A stretch of DNA of 64,000 bases from Lewinellaceae bacterium (GTDB taxonomy: Bacteria; Bacteroidota; Bacteroidia; Chitinophagales; Saprospiraceae): the NCBI GenBank assembly GCA_020636095.1, contig JACJYN010000002.1, positions 1,178,001 through 1,242,000 of the forward strand. Reading direction: 5' to 3'. Shown piece by piece: positions 50,170 through 60,069 of the stretch. The translations under genes and the position numbers were made by a program. Under the pieces are notes generated by a model, which saw only the letters and a list, made by a program, of their open reading frames with translations, was not told where the DNA came from and ran no database searches. Within the stretch, counting starts at the first letter, position 1. Each line of letters opens with the position of its first letter.

Positions 50170-50205
50170 CGCTCTGTAAAAGGCATATTTCTTCATGCCA
50201 GAGCG
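50170..50205 (-). terminator. Second hairpin after the response-regulator gene
   Basis: CGCTCT...AGAGCG with inner GGCAT...ATGCC form a two-part stem, with GTAAAA bulged on one side. On the minus strand it is followed by GTGGGTTAACTTTTTTTAA. It lies 55 nt after the response-regulator stop. A further AT-rich hairpin (TTCCCTGATGAGGGAA, 50051-50066) lies between it and the terminator at 49991. Confidence 0.5.
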
Positions 50206-50259
50206 AAGGGGGGCAGCCATCCAACATCTAACAATTCAACCATTTAAACATCCTCCTCC

Positions 50260-50982
50260 CTATGCCTCCTCCTCTGCTTTGACGAGCAACTGAAAGCCGT
50301 TGCCGTGAATGTTAACGATCTCGATGTTTTCGTCATTCTTGAGGTATTTCCGGAGTTTAGTGACGAAAACGTCCATACTGCGGGCGGTGAAGTAGTTGTC
50401 TTCGCCCCAGATTTTGCTCAGGGCTTCCGAGCGGGGTAGTATATCGTTCATATAGATGGCGAACATGCGCAGGAGTTGGGCTTCCTTGGGAGACAGTTTA
50501 TTTTTCTCCTCGTCCTCTTCGTCGAGGTTGTAGGTCAGTATCCGGAGAGGATAGTTGAAGTGGTACTTACCGATGGTAAATTCCTTGATCTCTTCCCGGG
50601 GATCCGCCTTGGCCTGGCTGCGCTTCAGTATGGCCTGAATGCGGTACAACAGCTCTTCGGAGTTAAAGGGCTTGGTGATGTAATCATCGGCGCCGATCTT
50701 GAACCCTTCCAGCACATCGTTCTTCATCGTTTTGGCCGTCAGGAAGATGATGGGCATGTCCTGGTCCTGTTCGCGGATTTCCTTGGCTAGCGTGAAGCCA
50801 TCCTTCTTAGGCATCATCACGTCGAAAATACACAAGTCAAATTCACCCTGCTTATAGCTTTCCAGGCCCTGCGCCCCGTCAGTGGCCAGGGTTACCTCAT
50901 ACTCGTGCATTTCCAGATAAGACCGAAGCACATCTCCGAAGTTCTGGTCGTCTTCAACCAGGAGTATTCTATTGTTTGCCAT
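50260..50982 (-). CDS. OmpR-family response regulator
   Basis: A 240-residue two-component regulator. The receiver domain (about 1-125) has VEDDQN acidic residues, the phosphorylation Asp in CIFDVMMPKKDG, Thr in IFLTAKT and Lys in DYITKPFNSEEL. The C-terminal winged-helix DNA-binding domain spans about 135-235 (LSPKEAQLLRMFAIYMNDIL, then FTARSMDVFVTKLRKYL). It resembles Bacteroides RprY. The start at 50982 (MANNRILLVEDD) is the family N-terminus. The histidine kinase gene lies 57 nt upstream, so the pair is an operon. The targets are unknown. Confidence 0.93.
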   Translation of the reverse strand: MANNRILLVEDDQNFGDVLRSYLEMHEYEVTLATDGAQGLESYKQGEFDLCIFDVMMPKKDGFTLAKEIREQDQDMPIIFLTAKTMKNDVLEGFKIGADDYITKPFNSEELLYRIQAILKRSQAKADPREEIKEFTIGKYHFNYPLRILTYNLDEEDEEKNKLSPKEAQLLRMFAIYMNDILPRSEALSKIWGEDNYFTARSMDVFVTKLRKYLKNDENIEIVNIHGNGFQLLVKAEEEA

Positions 50983-51039
50983 AATCCGTTGTTTTCTGTT
51001 CTGGAGTTTGAAGCATTGCCAAACCGGCAACACCCGAGA

Positions 51040-52566
51040 CTATTGTTTGTAAGGAAAAGACAGGATAAAGCTACTGCCCTTGCCCAGTTCACTTTTCACA
51101 TCGATGGCCCCCTTGTGGGCCGTCATGATTGCTTTGACATAACTCAGGCCCAGGCCGAAGCCTTTCACATCGTGCAGGTTGCCGGTATGCACGCGATAAA
51201 ACTTATCGAAAATGTGCTTGCGCTGTTCTTTGCTCATACCGATCCCCTTATCGGTGATCATCACTTCCACCCCATTGGCCACATCCCTCGTTTGCACTTC
51301 AATCTCCGGCTTTTCGGAGGAGTACTTATTGGCGTTGTCCAATAAGTTATTGATAATATTCGATATATGGGTGACATCGCCCTCAACATAGGGGTTCGAA
51401 GCCTCCAGGCGCACCGTCACGGCGCCTTCTCTCTTCTCCACCTGCAGATTGATATTTTCCACCGCATGGCTGATGATATCGTGCAGGTTGGCGTCCGTCA
51501 GTTTCAGAGAAAAGTCCCGCTTGTCGATCAGGGCCATCTGTAAAACTTTCTCCACCTGACTATTCATACGTTTATTTTCCTGTTTTATTATGTTGGCGAA
51601 GCGGCTAACCTTATCCGGCTTACCGGCAATGATGGGGCTGGTGATGGAATCGGCGGCCAGAGAGATGGTGGCGATGGGCGTTTTAAACTCGTGGGTCATG
51701 TTGTTGATGAAGTCGGTCTTCATCTCCGACACTTTTTTCTGGCGGAAGATCACGTGGATCGTATAAGCGAAGCAGAACAGGATCAGGCTGGTGAATATGA
51801 TGGAGCCCAGGAAATTCATCCACAAAGAGCGCCAGACGAAGCTTGTACGGCCGGGGAAGTGGATCATAAGCAAGCCCGGAGAGGGCGTGTCTTCCGGAAA
51901 GAGGTCTACTTTATACGGCGAATTATAGATGGTGCGGTAGCCTGGGAGAATCTCTTTAGGCTGGGCATCTTCGACAACATAATGGCCGTCGATAATGATG
52001 AAGCTCTTCTTGTCGCGCGAAAAGACGCCATAATTGTATTCCGTGTCGATGCCTCGGTTGGCCAGCTCCTGTTTCACGATGCCTTTCAGGTGGTCCAGTT
52101 TGATGCGTTGTTCCAGTGGAAACTCCTGGGTATTCTGCTGGAAATAGACCATGAGCGTTCGGTAGGTATTGTCTTTACGCGCTATACACTGGGAACAGGT
52201 GCAAGGGTTGGCGAACTCAGCCATCAGTTCATCGAGCAGATCGCTATGGTTCAATCTGGCAGACAGGGCATCGGGGCCCTCATTCAGCGGCCACTCGGCA
52301 TTGAAGCTGCCCGGCTCGCCTCCATTGTGTTGCATTTCCTGATAGTAGGTCGTCATAAAACCATTGATGGAATGGTTGAAAACCTCCCGGTTCTCTTCGG
52401 CCTCCAGCCTGCGCACCACCGCGCTCAGCGCAGCGTAGACGTTTTTCTCAAAACGCTCTTCATTGACGTGCACAGCGGTGCGGATCAGGTCCATTTGCAG
52501 CACCACCACCCCGATCACCGCAGCGCTCATCAATCCAATAATGGCCCAAATTGCCTTCTTATTCAT
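51040..52566 (-). CDS. Sensor histidine kinase (RprX-like)
   Basis: A 508-residue inner-membrane kinase partnered with the response regulator. Membrane helices are at about 7-25 and 258-278 (LGSIIFTSLILFCFAYTIHVI), enclosing a periplasmic sensor of about 230 residues. HisKA has the phosphoaccepting His in NNMTHEFKTPIAT, and the HATPase domain has the N box (ISNIINNLLDNANKYS), G1 DKGIGM and GFGLGLSYVKAIMTAHKG. The sensor holds a compact Cys cluster, Cys122, Cys124 and Cys127 (NPCTCSQCIAR), which may bind a metal or sense redox state. A TAATTTTG -7 element is about 65 nt upstream. Confidence 0.93.
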   Translation of the reverse strand: MNKKAIWAIIGLMSAAVIGVVVLQMDLIRTAVHVNEERFEKNVYAALSAVVRRLEAEENREVFNHSINGFMTTYYQEMQHNGGEPGSFNAEWPLNEGPDALSARLNHSDLLDELMAEFANPCTCSQCIARKDNTYRTLMVYFQQNTQEFPLEQRIKLDHLKGIVKQELANRGIDTEYNYGVFSRDKKSFIIIDGHYVVEDAQPKEILPGYRTIYNSPYKVDLFPEDTPSPGLLMIHFPGRTSFVWRSLWMNFLGSIIFTSLILFCFAYTIHVIFRQKKVSEMKTDFINNMTHEFKTPIATISLAADSITSPIIAGKPDKVSRFANIIKQENKRMNSQVEKVLQMALIDKRDFSLKLTDANLHDIISHAVENINLQVEKREGAVTVRLEASNPYVEGDVTHISNIINNLLDNANKYSSEKPEIEVQTRDVANGVEVMITDKGIGMSKEQRKHIFDKFYRVHTGNLHDVKGFGLGLSYVKAIMTAHKGAIDVKSELGKGSSFILSFPYKQ

Positions 52567-52631
52567 TCGATAAATCCTGGTTTGCGCTTATAAAACCCAA
52601 TAAGCGGGGAAATATTTCAAAAAGAATACAA

Positions 52632-52639
52632 CAAAATTA
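52632..52639 (-). promoter_or_regulatory. Candidate -7 element (TAATTTTG) for the kinase operon
   Basis: On the minus strand TAATTTTG fits TAnnTTTG, ending 66 nt before the kinase start. A near-TTG (CTG) occurs around the -33 distance. Orientation and spacing fit the two-component operon. Confidence 0.4.
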
Positions 52640-53033
52640 GGCAATCCGTCAACGCCACAGGGCAGTTTAACAGTCTTTTAACTTCACCCCCAATTGGCGC
52701 TGCACTTTGTCCACAAAAGAGTTACCAATTGTTAAAATTAAAATTTATCCGGTAAAACCCAATATCCATGAAGCCCGCCTCACCTGTTTATATTGTATTT
52801 CACTAAAAAGTATTATGTATTTCAACTGACAAAATTTCATTAAGTACTCAACGTACCAGGCTAAGGCAAAATTTTGAATATCATTCCATAAATGAAAGCA
52901 AATTCTCCCAATTGTAAAAAAAACGAATGAATTAATCTTTTTTCAAAAAAGCCGGCCCATTTTACTCGCAAAATGAAATATTTTCATATAATCTCCAATA
53001 GAAAAATAATTTTTTAGAACTTTGACTATTTGG

Positions 53034-53041
53034 TATATTTG
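53034..53041 (+). promoter_or_regulatory. Candidate -7 element (TATATTTG) for the giant gene
   Basis: TATATTTG followed by C is an exact match to the Bacteroidota TAnnTTTG element. It lies about 316 nt before the start codon at 53357. A TTG at 53022-53024 is too close for a -33 element; the true -33 is unclear. Confidence 0.4.
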
Positions 53042-53356
53042 CCCATTGTACAACTTAGTAACCGCTAAACGCCTTTTTTGCTGGAAATCTGCAATAATGA
53101 GAAAACACACATCATCCTCAAGAGTTCCCTGTTATTGCCAAATACAGCAAGTATTCTCCCAAATTCATATCGCTCCGGCACCTCCTAACACAGCACTTTC
53201 TGATAACTGAAGAAAATAACATCCCCAACAAGCCTAACAAAACAATTGAGCGCCCAGCTCACTTAAATTCCAGCCCTCGCTTTTTTGACTCAGTGGGCTT
53301 TAATCCCGAAAACTTCAGTGTTGAATCCTATTCGTGATTGTGCAATAAAATTGAGC

Positions 53357-56300
53357 ATGAAGAAAATTTTACTACTTCTACTTTCCTTGTTGGCCGCTGA
53401 ACTGGTTATGGCTCAACAACCTCCCGGTTCTTGCCCGAACAACATGGCGCCGCTAGCGCCCTTTTGCTCCCAGGCCTGTGTGCTTTGTGATATCGACGGT
53501 TACATCGGCATGAACGCCAACCAATCGCAATGGGATGCGCCTCCTCAATTCTGCGCGCCACAGTTCCACAGTATACAGTGGGTCGGCTTCATTGCCGGTT
53601 CTACGAGCATCAGCTTCAGTGTTTCTACACTTACCTGCGACACTGGCAATGGCCTCCAGGCCGAGATTTACCAGACGGTAGATTGCACCAGCTGGACCTC
53701 CGTGTCCAACTGTGACCCTGGCTTTACAAGTACCATACTCAACGCCAGCGGCCTGGTGCCGGGCAATACCTACTTCTTCGTTATTGATGGTAACGGCGGT
53801 GACGTTTGTGAATTCCAGATCGATGTGCTCAGCGGCTCCGCCACAGCTCCCGATGTAGTGGGCACGCCGGTCATCTCCGGGCCGACCAACCTGTGTACCG
53901 GCGGAACAGCCACCTACGCCGCTAATGGTGTCACCGGCGCTGCTTCCTACACCTGGACCGTCAACGGCAACATCGTTGGTTATGACCAACAGATACAACT
54001 GGGCAACCTGCCAACCGGCTCCTACCAGGTCTGTGTCGAACCGGCCAACCCTTGTTTCGGCCCGGGTAACTCCACCTGTACGACCGTCAACGTGGGGCCG
54101 CTCCCCCTGGAAGTGGTCAACCGAACCCTTTGTTTCGACGATCTGCCCTTCACCTACCAGGGGTTTTCCTTTTCCGCCCCGGGTACTTACAACTTTTCCT
54201 ATACCCGCCCCGATGGTTGCGAACAACCGGTTGTACTCAACCTGAATGTGATTCCCCCCATTACACCCACTGAAATTTCCGCCGACATCTGCTTCGGCGT
54301 GGAAGCTTATTTCTTCGGTGGCCAGGGCTATACCCAAACCGGGTACTATTCTCATACTTTCCAAACCGCCGCCGGCTGTGACAGTGTCGTCAACCTCACA
54401 CTGATCGCCCACGCCCCCAGCTTCACCCAGTTGGGATATGTTAACCATTGTGAGCTACTGGGCCCTTATTACGTAGGCAATATACCGATTACCCAAAGCG
54501 GCGATTTCAGCATCACCCTACCCGACCAGTATGGCTGTGACAGTATCATCGCCGGCTTTATTAACCTGACCAATCCGGATGTGTTCATCCTGGATACGAC
54601 CATCTGCCAGGGAGATTTCCTGGAGATTGGCGACTACATCTTCACCAATACCGGCAATTATTCCGAGTCTTATATCGAACCGGGAGGCTGCCAAAGTTCC
54701 TTCAATATATCGCTCACCGTTTACAACCCGGAAACTACCATCGACACCACCATCTGCCCGGGAGAAACGATCAGGGTCGGCACCAGCACCTATTCTACAT
54801 CCGGCTCCTATACCAAGGTTCTGAATGCCCAGTACCTCGGCCTGGGGTGTGACAGTACAGTCTATCTCAACCTGAATGTGCTGTCTCCCATCGTTACCAA
54901 TATCCAGGCTTCCATCTGCGAAGGAGAATCTTACACTTTTGGTTCTAACAGTTTTGATACCGCCGGCTCCTATTCTGAAGTATTCACCGCCACCAATGGC
55001 TGTGACAGCACTGTAAACCTAACCCTTACCGTGTATCCGGCGGTGGAGACAACGATCGATACGGATATTTGCTTTGCGACAACTTACACCGTTGGTGATT
55101 CTGTTTTCGCCCAAAGCGGTAATTACGAAGTGCTGCTCCAATCCGCCCGGGGTTGTGACAGCACCGTGTTCCTCAACCTGACGGTAAAAGACGCCATCAT
55201 AAACACCCTGAATGAATCGGTCTGCGATGGCGACTCTCTTTCGGTAGGGGGTATATTCTTTAATATGACGGGAACATATGAAGTAGTACTCACGGCCGCC
55301 GACGGCTGCGACAGCACCGTGGTGCTCAACCTCGACCTACTGGACAACCCCCAAACCACCCTCAATGAATCGATCTGCCTGGGCCAGAGCTTTCAGGTGG
55401 GCGCCTCCAGCTACAATCAGTCCGGAACCTATACGAATGTGTTTACCGCAGCTAATGGCTGCGACAGCACCGTGACCCTCAATCTGAATGTCGTCGCCCC
55501 TATCGTCAATAATATTACCCGCAGGATTTGTACCGGCCAAACTTACACCGTAGGCGCTTCGACCTACAGCGTTGCCGGCAACTATACCGACACCCTCACC
55601 AATACCATTGGTTGTGACAGCATCGTCAACCTTACCCTGACGATCCAGGACATCATTCGGGATACACTGATAACCTCCATCTGTGAAGGAGAAAGCTATT
55701 CGGTTGCCGGTAATGTTTATAACACCACTGGCTTTTATGACAATGATTTTGTGACCTCCAGTGGTTGCGACAGTGTCTTCTCTCTCGGCCTGACCGTCGT
55801 CCCCACCCGTTATACAACCCTCGACCGGACGATCTGCGATGGCGAAAGCGTCTCGGTTGGCAGCAGCACTTATACGGCCACCGGCAATTACCAGGATCAG
55901 CTCACTTCGGTGGAGACCGGCTGCGACAGTATCGTTAGCCTTAGCCTTACAGTGCTTAACGTGCCCCGCACTTCATTGACAGAAAGCATCTGCGATGGCG
56001 AAACCTACACCGTCGGCAGCTCCAATTACACCGCAACCGGCACTTTTACAGACACCCTCGCCGCCGCCAATGGCTGCGATAGTATTATCACCCTGGGCCT
56101 GACCGTCCTGGATGTGCCGGAAACTACCCTGGTAAGAGAAATCTGCGATGGAGAAGTATTCACCGTGGGCGCCTCGGATTACACCACCACCGGCAACTAC
56201 ACGGATGTGCTGGTGGCTGCCAATGGATGCGACAGTATTGTATATCTGGACCTAACAGTGAAAAACGTGCCGGAAACCTTCCTCGTTGAAGACATTTGCC

Positions 56301-59300
56301 AGTACGAAAGCTTCTCCGTCGGCTCTTCCGGGTATACCGCTTCCGGAACCTATACCGATGTATTGGCAGCCGCCAACGGCTGTGACAGCATCGTGCACCT
56401 CGACCTGACCGTCTACCCGGAAAAAACCCGAAACCTGATCATCAGCATTTGTATCGGCTCCTCTTACACGGTGGGAACTTCTACCTACAACCAGGCCGGT
56501 ATTTACGTCGACACGCTGGCCTCCCTCGTTACCGGCTGTGATAGTATTGTGACCCTCGACCTGTCTATCACCGATTTCTATGAAATCAACCTGGAAGAAG
56601 AAATCTGCGAATTTGAGAGCTACACCGTTGGAACGGATGTGTACACCCAGACCGGCCAATACACCAATATGTTCATCTCTTCCGACGGCTGCGACAGTAT
56701 CGTCAACCTCGACCTGACCGTCATTCCTCTGCCGCGGACCACCATCGATGAGACCATCTGTGATGGAGAATCGGTATCTGTCGGCGGCATCGAGTACACC
56801 CTTACCGGAACCTTCGCCGACACCCTCACCTCTCTGGCGTCTGGCTGTGATAGCATCGTAACCCTCAACCTGACCGTGAACGAAGTCTTCCAGACTGATC
56901 TCCAGGAAGAGATCTGCGATGGTGAAACCTTTATGGTCGGGCCCTCCGGCTATACTCAATCCGGTATATACCAGGATGTCCTGACGGCCTCCAATGGCTG
57001 TGACAGTACGGTCAACCTGGACCTGACCGTTCACCCCATACAGGAGACCAACTTGGTGGAGACCATCTGCTTCGGCGACAACTATCCAGTAGGCAACTCC
57101 AGCTACGATGCTACTGGTACTTATCAGGATATTATCCCCTCGGTAGTGACCGGCTGCGACAGCATCGTCAACCTCAACCTCACGGTGCGGGACGAGATCA
57201 CTACCGAATTGACAGAAATCGTCTGCTACGGAGGCGGCTTTACCGTTGGCAACTCTACTTACAATGCCTCCGGCACCTATCAGGATGTGCTGGTGTCGGT
57301 AACCGGTTGCGACAGCACCATTACCCTCAACTTGACCGTGCGCGATGAGATCCGAACTGGCCTGGAGCAGGAAATCTGCGATGGCGAAACCTATACGGTG
57401 GGATCCTCCGATTACACCACTTCCGGCATCTTTGTAGATACCCTCACTTCTCTGGCTACGGGCTGCGACAGCATCATTACGCTGGACCTGACCGTGCACC
57501 CCATCCTCATGACCGCCCTGGTGGAAGAAATCTGCGATGGTGAATTGTATGAAGTGGGCGATTCTGATTACACTACCTCCGGCGCCTATCAGGACGTGCT
57601 TACCTCGGTTGTAACGGGCTGCGACAGTATCGTCGGCCTGAACCTCACCGTGCACCCCATACCGGTCACCAACCTCACCGAGGTGGTTTGTTTCGGTGGT
57701 AGCGTGACGGTAGGAAACAGCACTTACAACGCCACAGGCGCTTACCAGGATGTGCTTTCTTCAGTCGTTACCGGTTGTGATAGCATCGTGAACATGGACC
57801 TGACCGTCAGAGACGAAATACGCACCGGCCTGGAACAGGAGATCTGCTACGGGGAAATCTATACCGTAGGCTTTTCCGACTATACCGCTTCCGGCATCTT
57901 TGTAGACACACTAACCTCTCTGGCTACCGGTTGTGACAGTATCGTAACCCTGGACCTGACGGTACACCCTATCCCCGTGACCACCCTTGTAGAAGAGATC
58001 TGCGACGGCGAACTATACGAGGTAGGTAATTCCGATTACACCACTTCCGGCGTTTACCAGGATGTACTGGCTTCCGTAGTTACCGGTTGCGACAGTATCG
58101 TCAACCTCGACCTGACCGTGCACCCCATCCCCGTAACCAGCCTCGTTGAGGCCATTTGCGACGGCGAACTGTACGAGGTAGGTAATTCCGATTACACCAC
58201 TTCCGGCGTTTATCAGGATGTACTGGCTTCCGTAGTTACCGGTTGCGACAGCATCGTCAATCTCGACCTGACCGTGCACCCCATCCCCGTAACCAGCCTC
58301 GTTGAGGAGATTTGCGACGGCGAACTGTATGAGGTGGGCAATTCCGACTACACCACCTCCGGCATTTACCAGGATGTGTTGACTTCGGTGGTGACGGGTT
58401 GTGACAGTATCGTCAACCTCAACCTGACCGTACACCCCATACCCGTAACCAGCCTGGTGGAGTCCATTTGTGACGGCGAATTGTACGAGGTAGGCAATTC
58501 CGATTACACCACCTCCGGCATCTATCAGGATATACTGACTTCGGTGGTGACCGGCTGCGACAGTATCGTCAATCTCGACCTGACCGTCAACCAGGTGTAC
58601 AATGTAGAACTGTTTGAAGATATTTGTACGGACGGCGGCTTTGAAGTGGGCGGCAACACCTTCTCGGAGCCCGGCGTCTATACGCAAACGCTCACTTCCC
58701 GGGAGGGCTGCGATAGTGTAGTGACGCTGAACCTGTTTGTCTATCCCTGCGAACTGTTCTATGACCGCGCCATCACCAATGTAAGCTGTAATGGCTTTTC
58801 GGACGGTAATTTCAGCTTCCAGCTAACGGTCGGCACACCGCCCTATCAATACACCTGGCAGTCTATTTCCGGTACAGGACAGAATGGGTCGGGCACGCTG
58901 GACGGCAATAACCTGCAAGCCCTCGTCGAAGGCCTGCCAGCCGGCAATTACCGCATCGATATAGTGGACAGTTCGCCCTTCGCGGTATCCACCAGCTTTA
59001 CCATCAACATCAGCCAGCCTCAGCCGCTGAGCATTTCTATGGATTTGTCGAGCTACAACAATTTCAATACCAGTTGTGACGATGAGGCCGACGGGGCCAT
59101 CGACGCCACCATCAGTGGAGGAACGCCCCCCTACAGTTATCTCTGGACGACCGGCGACCGCAATGAAGACATTGACGGCCTGGCGGCAGGCACCTATGGG
59201 CTGACGGTTACGGACCAGAACTTATGCCCCGATTCGGCCAACACGTCTCTCCTGGCGCCACCGCCGCTGGAAGTCCGCCTGGCGATCACCGACCCGCCTT

Positions 59301-60031
59301 GTTTTGGCGATGAGTTGGGAGTCATCAGAGTGAATGAAGTCAACGGCGGCGTAAGCCCTTATCTGTATGGCATCGATGAAAACCCGCTCAGCACGGTGCC
59401 TCAGTTCACCAACCTGCCCATCGGCGCGCACATGGTGCAGGTGCAGGACGCCAACGGCTGCATGTGGGAAGAACAGGAAATGGTCCGCCAGCCCGAACAG
59501 CTAATCGTAGAACTAGGTGATGATAAGGAGATCAAACTCGGCGATAGCGTGCAGCTATTTGCCCAAACGACCTATCCGGTGGAATTTTACAACTGGACAT
59601 CTCCGATCGATATTGACTGTGACAACTGCCCCGCACCCTTTGTGCGGCCCCTGGAATCGATGGCCTTCGCGGTTACCACCATTGATGAAAACGGCTGCCA
59701 GGCTACCGACCGGATCACTGTCTTTGTAGACCGGAGGCGCGATATTTACATCCCTAACGTCTTCTCGCCCAATAATGACGGCCAGAATGATGTGTTCCTC
59801 ATTTTTGGCGGTGATGAGGCGGTAAAGGTGAAATCGTTCTACATCTTCAACCGCTGGGGTGAACCCATGTTTGAGCTGTTCGGCTTCCCGCCCAACGACC
59901 CCACTTATGGATGGGACGGCACTCACCGCGGAGAGTTGATGAACGGCGGCGTTTACGTCTACCTCGCCGAGATCGAATTTGTGGACGGGGTGACCGAGCT
60001 GTTCAAGGGCGATGTGTTATTGATGCGCTAA
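53357..60031 (+). CDS. Giant T9SS type B protein with about 29 Cys-containing 51-52 residue repeats
   Basis: A 2224-residue secreted protein. The start at 53357 (MKKILLLLLSLLAAELVMAQ) gives a clean signal peptide; the longer frame does not. After a unique N-terminal section comes a tandem array from about 54111 to 58750 of 51-52 residue units, consensus (S/T)ICDGExYxVGxSxYTxSGxYxDxLxSxVTGCDSIVxLxLTV, with two Cys each. Three SprB-like units (about 1815-2010) and a linker lead to a CHU_C / type B sorting domain (IYIPNVFSPNNDGQND, ending GVTELFKGDVLLMR). The C-terminus closely matches the 1868-residue protein, so the two are paralogues. It is most likely a surface adhesin or gliding-related filament. 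It is alone in its transcript. Confidence 0.9.
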   Translation: MKKILLLLLSLLAAELVMAQQPPGSCPNNMAPLAPFCSQACVLCDIDGYIGMNANQSQWDAPPQFCAPQFHSIQWVGFIAGSTSISFSVSTLTCDTGNGLQAEIYQTVDCTSWTSVSNCDPGFTSTILNASGLVPGNTYFFVIDGNGGDVCEFQIDVLSGSATAPDVVGTPVISGPTNLCTGGTATYAANGVTGAASYTWTVNGNIVGYDQQIQLGNLPTGSYQVCVEPANPCFGPGNSTCTTVNVGPLPLEVVNRTLCFDDLPFTYQGFSFSAPGTYNFSYTRPDGCEQPVVLNLNVIPPITPTEISADICFGVEAYFFGGQGYTQTGYYSHTFQTAAGCDSVVNLTLIAHAPSFTQLGYVNHCELLGPYYVGNIPITQSGDFSITLPDQYGCDSIIAGFINLTNPDVFILDTTICQGDFLEIGDYIFTNTGNYSESYIEPGGCQSSFNISLTVYNPETTIDTTICPGETIRVGTSTYSTSGSYTKVLNAQYLGLGCDSTVYLNLNVLSPIVTNIQASICEGESYTFGSNSFDTAGSYSEVFTATNGCDSTVNLTLTVYPAVETTIDTDICFATTYTVGDSVFAQSGNYEVLLQSARGCDSTVFLNLTVKDAIINTLNESVCDGDSLSVGGIFFNMTGTYEVVLTAADGCDSTVVLNLDLLDNPQTTLNESICLGQSFQVGASSYNQSGTYTNVFTAANGCDSTVTLNLNVVAPIVNNITRRICTGQTYTVGASTYSVAGNYTDTLTNTIGCDSIVNLTLTIQDIIRDTLITSICEGESYSVAGNVYNTTGFYDNDFVTSSGCDSVFSLGLTVVPTRYTTLDRTICDGESVSVGSSTYTATGNYQDQLTSVETGCDSIVSLSLTVLNVPRTSLTESICDGETYTVGSSNYTATGTFTDTLAAANGCDSIITLGLTVLDVPETTLVREICDGEVFTVGASDYTTTGNYTDVLVAANGCDSIVYLDLTVKNVPETFLVEDICQYESFSVGSSGYTASGTYTDVLAAANGCDSIVHLDLTVYPEKTRNLIISICIGSSYTVGTSTYNQAGIYVDTLASLVTGCDSIVTLDLSITDFYEINLEEEICEFESYTVGTDVYTQTGQYTNMFISSDGCDSIVNLDLTVIPLPRTTIDETICDGESVSVGGIEYTLTGTFADTLTSLASGCDSIVTLNLTVNEVFQTDLQEEICDGETFMVGPSGYTQSGIYQDVLTASNGCDSTVNLDLTVHPIQETNLVETICFGDNYPVGNSSYDATGTYQDIIPSVVTGCDSIVNLNLTVRDEITTELTEIVCYGGGFTVGNSTYNASGTYQDVLVSVTGCDSTITLNLTVRDEIRTGLEQEICDGETYTVGSSDYTTSGIFVDTLTSLATGCDSIITLDLTVHPILMTALVEEICDGELYEVGDSDYTTSGAYQDVLTSVVTGCDSIVGLNLTVHPIPVTNLTEVVCFGGSVTVGNSTYNATGAYQDVLSSVVTGCDSIVNMDLTVRDEIRTGLEQEICYGEIYTVGFSDYTASGIFVDTLTSLATGCDSIVTLDLTVHPIPVTTLVEEICDGELYEVGNSDYTTSGVYQDVLASVVTGCDSIVNLDLTVHPIPVTSLVEAICDGELYEVGNSDYTTSGVYQDVLASVVTGCDSIVNLDLTVHPIPVTSLVEEICDGELYEVGNSDYTTSGIYQDVLTSVVTGCDSIVNLNLTVHPIPVTSLVESICDGELYEVGNSDYTTSGIYQDILTSVVTGCDSIVNLDLTVNQVYNVELFEDICTDGGFEVGGNTFSEPGVYTQTLTSREGCDSVVTLNLFVYPCELFYDRAITNVSCNGFSDGNFSFQLTVGTPPYQYTWQSISGTGQNGSGTLDGNNLQALVEGLPAGNYRIDIVDSSPFAVSTSFTINISQPQPLSISMDLSSYNNFNTSCDDEADGAIDATISGGTPPYSYLWTTGDRNEDIDGLAAGTYGLTVTDQNLCPDSANTSLLAPPPLEVRLAITDPPCFGDELGVIRVNEVNGGVSPYLYGIDENPLSTVPQFTNLPIGAHMVQVQDANGCMWEEQEMVRQPEQLIVELGDDKEIKLGDSVQLFAQTTYPVEFYNWTSPIDIDCDNCPAPFVRPLESMAFAVTTIDENGCQATDRITVFVDRRRDIYIPNVFSPNNDGQNDVFLIFGGDEAVKVKSFYIFNRWGEPMFELFGFPPNDPTYGWDGTHRGELMNGGVYVYLAEIEFVDGVTELFKGDVLLMR
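54111..58750 (+). repeat. Tandem coding repeats of 153-156 bp (about 29 units)
   Basis: The array encodes the Cys repeats of the 2224-residue protein. Units toward the 3' end are more alike: from 57974 to 58597 four 156-bp units (starts 57974, 58130, 58286, 58442) are nearly the same at the DNA and protein level. A longer duplication is also visible, since 57350-57661 (two units) resembles 57818-58129, each preceded by a unit ending LTVRDE. Confidence 0.85.
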
Positions 60032-60069
60032 ATCAAATTTATTTGGCCGATTGCCACTTAACAAGTTTT

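Larger units (their letters stand above)
52567..53356. other. Long AT-rich divergent intergenic region
   Basis: About 790 nt between the kinase (leftward) and the 2224-residue protein (rightward). It holds the candidate kinase promoter at 52632-52639 and a candidate rightward promoter at 53034-53041, with AT-rich sequence in between (about 52740-53020). No gene longer than a few dozen codons with plausible features was found. From 53042 to the start codon, about 315 nt of transcribed leader is implied; no riboswitch fold was recognised. Confidence 0.6.

Noticed and set aside
56252..57655. 467-residue open frame on the minus strand across the repeat array
   Set aside because: It is the antisense shadow of the repeat-bearing + strand gene; repeats lacking stops in one frame give long mirror frames. 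No domain or start signal.
57974..58597. Regular 156-bp repeats considered as a CRISPR-like array
   Set aside because: Unit length, in-frame coding and absence of unique spacers show it is protein-coding tandem repeats.
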